Of a stretch of 64,000 nucleotides of DNA, positions 61,147 through 64,000 are shown piece by piece. The DNA lies in contig NZ_CP101823.1 in assembly GCF_024498175.1 (NCBI RefSeq), positions 372,001 to 436,000 on the forward strand, given 5' to 3'. A model generated the notes under the pieces. It saw only the letters and a list, made by a program, of their open reading frames with translations, was not told the origin of the DNA and made no database searches. Source of the DNA: Haloplanus salinarum (GTDB taxonomy: Archaea > Halobacteriota > Halobacteria > Halobacteriales > Haloferacaceae). Every line of letters starts with the position of its first letter. Positions within the stretch are counted from its first letter, which is position 1. The translations under genes were made by a program, and so were the position numbers.

Positions 61147-61923
61147 ATGACCGAGACAGATTCCACCACGGACGACGCGGACGCTCGCACCGACGGCGGC
61201 GGCCCGGGGATCGTCGCCCCGGACGACGAGACGCCGACGTGGCGCGAGCGAAAGGAACGGACGACGGGCCTCTCGCGGCTCACCTACGAGTATTTCGAGC
61301 GCGCACGGCGCGAGGACCAGGACCTGCGGACCGAGTCCGACTACGTCGAGCGTGACGTGCTCGCCTTCCCGACGTGGCCCCACGAGACGGTCCGGAACCT
61401 CTCCATCGCGGCCTTCTTTACCGGGATGATCTTCTTCCTCTCGGCGACGATGCCACCACACATCGGCTCGCCGGCCAACCCGAGTTCGACCCCCGCCATC
61501 ATCCTGCCGGACTGGTATCTCTACTGGTCCTTTGGCCTGCTGAAGCTCGGCCCGCTGAACCCCGACCTCGCCATCCTCGGCGGGCAGAAACTCACGGCCG
61601 ACCGCACCTACGGGGTGCTGGCGAACGTCGTCGTCGTCGGCGTCATCGCCATCGTACCCTTCCTGAACAAGGGTTCCGCGCGGCGTCCCGTCGAACAGCC
61701 GTTCTGGTCGGCCGTCGGCGTCGGCGGCGTCGTCTTCGCGCTGACCATCAGCCTGCTGGCGATCAAGAACCTGATGCCGATGAACGTCCACCTGCTCTTC
61801 GATCTGACCTTCCTCCTCCCCATCGTGGCGACGACGGTCACCTACGCCGTTCTGAAGACGATGCGCGAAGGGTACATGTACGACCTCAACCGTCGGTACT
61901 ACCGGCTTCGGCCGCCGAAGTGA
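61147..61923 (+). CDS. petD: Cytochrome b C-terminal-half subunit (subunit IV-like)
   Basis: A 258-residue protein from ATG 61147. An acidic cytosolic start of about 80 residues precedes the first helix, then PPHIGSPANPSSTPAIILPDWYLYWSFG: the PDWY motif is the subunit IV counterpart of PEWY at the quinol-oxidation site. Three to four helices follow. Together with petB it makes a split cytochrome b as in chloroplast b6f. Two bases separate it from petB. Confidence 0.91.
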   Translation: MTETDSTTDDADARTDGGGPGIVAPDDETPTWRERKERTTGLSRLTYEYFERARREDQDLRTESDYVERDVLAFPTWPHETVRNLSIAAFFTGMIFFLSATMPPHIGSPANPSSTPAIILPDWYLYWSFGLLKLGPLNPDLAILGGQKLTADRTYGVLANVVVVGVIAIVPFLNKGSARRPVEQPFWSAVGVGGVVFALTISLLAIKNLMPMNVHLLFDLTFLLPIVATTVTYAVLKTMREGYMYDLNRRYYRLRPPK

Positions 61924-61933
61924 CCGACGGTCG

Positions 61934-62332
61934 ATGACCGATTCTTCGGACGACGAGGCGAGCGGCGAGTCCGCCGACGTCGACGGACCCACGACCACCG
62001 AGGGCGGCCGCCGCGACGTGGTCGTCCCCATGCGCCTCTACAAGACGGTCACCGTCTTCTCGACGCTCATCGCCGTCGCCGGTGTCGTTTTCGGGTTCGT
62101 CCTGCTCGACGCGGCGACGATCAGGCTCAGCCTCCTGCGACGTCTCCTGATCGGACTGCTCGGTGCTCTCGGCGTCACGCCGCCGTCGACGGTACTGAGC
62201 GCGGTCCTCGCCGTCGCGGGGCTCGTCTCCATCACCGTCGGCGCCGGCGTGTACGTTCTCGGGACGCGGTTTCGCGCCCGCGGAATGGGAAACCCTCAAG
62301 AGGACGCCGACGAATCCTCAGATAATGGCTGA
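61934..62332 (+). CDS. Two-span membrane protein of the cytochrome b cluster (DUF7315-like)
   Basis: A 132-residue protein: acidic, Ser-rich start, RRDVVVPMRLYKTVTVF, then two or three helices (about residues 40-60 and 82-110) and a polar tail. It overlaps the next gene by eight bases and follows petD by ten, so it belongs to the same operon. Its role is unknown; the position suggests a complex subunit or assembly factor. Confidence 0.75.
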   Translation: MTDSSDDEASGESADVDGPTTTEGGRRDVVVPMRLYKTVTVFSTLIAVAGVVFGFVLLDAATIRLSLLRRLLIGLLGALGVTPPSTVLSAVLAVAGLVSITVGAGVYVLGTRFRARGMGNPQEDADESSDNG

Positions 62333-62606
62333 CGAATTCATCAAGGGGCTCGGCATCTTCACCGGCGCCGGCCTCGGCTGGATCGTGCTCGCCGGCTGGT
62401 ACCGCACGCCGAGTTTCGAGAGCACCCGACAGCTCGTGAGCCCGGTGTCGCCCACCCCGGCGAACGCGGACCTGTTCAACCTGCTTGCGATCGGGCTGAT
62501 GGACGTGCTCTTCTGGTTCGCGCTCCTCGGCCCGCTGGCGTTCTGGGTTCTGCTCCCCGCCGCCAGACAGACGCGCAAGGCGGTCGAAGATCGGCGGAAC
62601 GCCTGA
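62325..62606 (+). CDS. Two-span membrane protein of the cytochrome b cluster (DUF7314-like)
   Basis: A 93-residue protein, MADEFIKGLGIFTGAGLGW..., with two helices (about 8-25 and 55-80) and the loop WYRTPSFESTRQLVSPVSPTP. Last gene of the operon, overlapping its upstream neighbour. The strong hairpin at 62735-62770 lies 130 bases downstream. Confidence 0.75.
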   Translation: MADEFIKGLGIFTGAGLGWIVLAGWYRTPSFESTRQLVSPVSPTPANADLFNLLAIGLMDVLFWFALLGPLAFWVLLPAARQTRKAVEDRRNA

Positions 62607-62734
62607 AAGCGGGACGCGAGCGACGGCGCTCTTTTCGACGACCGACGGAACCGGCTTCGGTGCTCGGGCGTCACGACGCCGGAATCCGGTGAAAAAAGCC
62701 GACCCGTCGTCGTACGGATTATTGTACCTGTTCT

Positions 62735-62770
62735 CCGGTGGTTCGCCGGGACAGTCCGGCGAACCACCGG
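62735..62770. terminator. Large perfect hairpin between convergent genes
   Basis: A 15-base arm CCGGTGGTTCGCCGG (62735-62749) and its exact complement (62756-62770) flank the six-base loop GACAGT. A further inverted pair ATTGTA / TACAAT encloses it at 62720 and near 62779. It lies between the petBD operon end and the convergent gene at 62793-63233. A bidirectional terminator is plausible; a small repeat or MITE-like element is the alternative. Confidence 0.6.
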
Positions 62771-62792
62771 TACTGACTTACAATGAACAGTA

Positions 62793-63233
62793 TCAGACGA
62801 TGGCGCTCCAGACGGGTTCGATGACGACGAACAGGCTCTGGTAGCCTGCGTACAGCAGGGCGAGCAGCGACGCCGCGACGGCGCCCTTGGGGCGTTCGAA
62901 GGTCATGTCGTTTCGGGCCTCGACCTGCCGGGACTCGAACTCGAAGAAGTCGGTCAGGAGCAGGCCGACGGCGATGACCGACATGACCATCCCGCCGTGC
63001 GGCTCGACGAGCAGGAACACGAACGAGGCGAGGACGAGCAGGATGGTCGACAGCGAGTGGGGGAGGTACCGGCTCAGTTCATCGGCACCGTCATCGACCT
63101 GCGCGGCATGGACGGAGTGGGCCCGAATCCGCGTGAGCATGTTCACCACCACCAGCGCCAGCACCACGTGCGCGATGTACGGTTCGAGCGCGTCGAGAGC
63201 GCCGACCGGGACGACGAACTGTAGCGGTTGCAT
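62793..63233 (-). CDS. Membrane protein of the cytochrome b cluster (DUF7313-like)
   Basis: A 146-residue protein with four helices. MQPLQFVVPVGALDALEPYIAHVVLALVVVNML is the start (shortened), RIRAHSVHAAQVDDGADELSRYLPHS the cytosolic loop, then SFVFLLVEPHGG. It is convergent with the petBD operon and divergent? It is followed, on the same strand, by none; the NAD kinase-like gene lies upstream of it (42-base gap) on the same strand. Function unknown; conserved position suggests an association with the complex. Confidence 0.72.
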   Translation of the reverse strand: MQPLQFVVPVGALDALEPYIAHVVLALVVVNMLTRIRAHSVHAAQVDDGADELSRYLPHSLSTILLVLASFVFLLVEPHGGMVMSVIAVGLLLTDFFEFESRQVEARNDMTFERPKGAVAASLLALLYAGYQSLFVVIEPVWSAIV

Positions 63234-63274
63234 GGTTCAAACTGGGCCGGTGACTCATTAGAACTTTTCCGTTC

Positions 63275-64000
63275 CTATCCGGTATCGGTGCCGACGCCGG
63301 GGCCATCGGGGCCGCGGCCGACGTCCGCGGTCACCAGGTCGACCGAGCCGACGCGTTCGATCCGGAGGTCGACCCCGGCGTCGACGGTGTCGCGGCGGAC
63401 GCCGTCGGCGAAGAGCGCGACCGCCCCCTCGCGTTCAACCGACAGGTCGAGTCCCGTCCCCGGGTCGACGACGCGGTGGTCCGGCGCCGTCGAGAACGGC
63501 GAAATCGGGACGACGGCGACGCCCGCGCCGGCTTCGAGGACCGCCCCACCCGCCGCGGCGGCGTAGCCGTCGCTGCCGAGCGGCGTCGCGACGACCATCC
63601 CGTCGGCCCGGACGGTATCGAGGCGCGTCCCTCCCGCCGCGACGGCGTACTCCGAGATGCTCGCCGGGGCGTCGGTGACGAGGGCGACGTCCCGGAGCGC
63701 GCGGGCGACGACGGCCCCGTCGCGACGAACGCCGAGGACGGGATGTGACTCGCGACGGCCGTCGCCCGCGACCAGCGCGGCGAGTGCACCCGACAGAGCC
63801 GGACGGGCGACGCGGTGTCGACCCCCCGCGGTCGTCACGGGGAGGACGGGCGCGTCCGGCGGATCGGCCGTGACCGAGCGGACGGCGTCGTCGCCGACGG
63901 CCACGACGACGTCCGCGTGTCGGTCCCCGTCCTCGGCGACGAGCGACGCCCCGGCGACGCCCACCGCCGCCGCGACGGTCCCGTCGTCGCCCCTGACGGC
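63275..64000 (-). CDS. NAD(+)/NADH kinase-like protein (partial)
   Basis: The frame is open to the right edge of the window, so the N-terminus lies outside. Visible are GGRHRVARPALSGALA, VTDAPASISEYAVAAGG, RADGMVVATPLGSDGYAAAAGGAVLE and VPISPFSTAPDHRVV, the last two matching the NAD kinase region that carries the conserved GDG-substitute and the S/T-P-G-S-D motif (TPLGSDGYA). In NAD kinases GTP-S/T-A-Y here binds NAD. The GGDG phosphate motif, expected upstream, is VAVGDDAV in this version (divergent), so activity may be altered. Same strand as the membrane gene at 62793. Confidence 0.75.
   Translation of the reverse strand, partial: AVRGDDGTVAAAVGVAGASLVAEDGDRHADVVVAVGDDAVRSVTADPPDAPVLPVTTAGGRHRVARPALSGALAALVAGDGRRESHPVLGVRRDGAVVARALRDVALVTDAPASISEYAVAAGGTRLDTVRADGMVVATPLGSDGYAAAAGGAVLEAGAGVAVVPISPFSTAPDHRVVDPGTGLDLSVEREGAVALFADGVRRDTVDAGVDLRIERVGSVDLVTADVGRGPDGPGVGTDTG

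Overview
The window looks like chromosomal DNA from a haloarchaeon (class Halobacteria). The DNA is very GC-rich, nearly every predicted protein is strongly acidic (Asp/Glu-rich), many starts are GTG or leaderless ATG about 26 bases after a TATA box, and the gene set is archaeal: the FttA/aCPSF1 termination factor, L44e-S27e-aIF2alpha-Nop10, a Drg GTPase, a GHMP-type shikimate kinase, geranylgeranyl reductase, halocyanin and ferredoxin-dependent KorAB. I cannot name the genus. No rRNA, tRNA, CRISPR array or complete insertion sequence was seen.

Layout. 0-9 kb: a truncated PHP-type protein, DUF457-type membrane protein, aminotransferase, ArsA/Get3-type ATPase, SDR, fttA, a dual-specificity phosphatase, an endonuclease III paralogue and DUF371. 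9-14.6 kb: coiled-coil protein, SppA, DUF373, aldo/keto reductase, geranylgeranyl reductase. 14.6-20.7 kb: a 1139-residue Hsp70-kinase fusion, then korB/korA. 20.9-25.4 kb: acetyl-CoA synthetase, a Na+/solute symporter with a 39-residue partner, GNAT. 25.5-29.7 kb: haloacid dehalogenase, a frameshifted receptor kinase (kinase, Tat-like anchor, solute-binding domain), UspA. 29.4-32.8 kb: heme-copper oxidase subunit I with small membrane proteins. 32.9-38.3 kb: Drg, glyalase-like VOC protein and the translation/ribosome operon. 38.4-46.8 kb: metallophosphoesterase, orphan E1 alpha, PH-domain pair, FAD oxidoreductase, a threonine-synthase-like protein without its PLP lysine, a DtxR-GDT1 metal operon, LysE. 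46.9-53.0 kb: M24 peptidase, MFS, prephenate dehydrogenase, Rsm22-like methyltransferase, SurE, carbonic anhydrase. 53.1-54.0 kb: a small AT-richer island with a VapBC-like pair. 54.0-57.8 kb: chorismate mutase and shikimate kinase, two envelope proteins, nth. 57.8-63.2 kb: a cytochrome b6-type complex cluster with a membrane-anchored halocyanin. The window ends inside an NAD kinase-like gene.

Most notable observations. (1) The 3' end of the chorismate mutase gene exists twice: the working copy carries AT-richer synonymous codons, and a GC-rich copy encoding the same residues (LNKVEQRESR-stop) lies about 0.9 kb away at the other edge of the VapBC island. This is the footprint of an element that integrated into the end of a protein-coding gene and brought a replacement end. 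(2) Two related unusual protein kinases (HLD-L/I-KP catalytic loop, DWG in place of DFG) are fused to very different sensory or chaperone modules: Hsp70 in one, an extracytoplasmic branched-chain-amino-acid-type binding protein in the other. The second has a one-base homopolymer frameshift. (3) A threonine-synthase homologue lacks the PLP-binding lysine. (4) A DtxR-type regulator sits behind a perfect 14-bp palindrome and is translationally coupled to a GDT1-type transporter, suggesting an autoregulated manganese-export unit.
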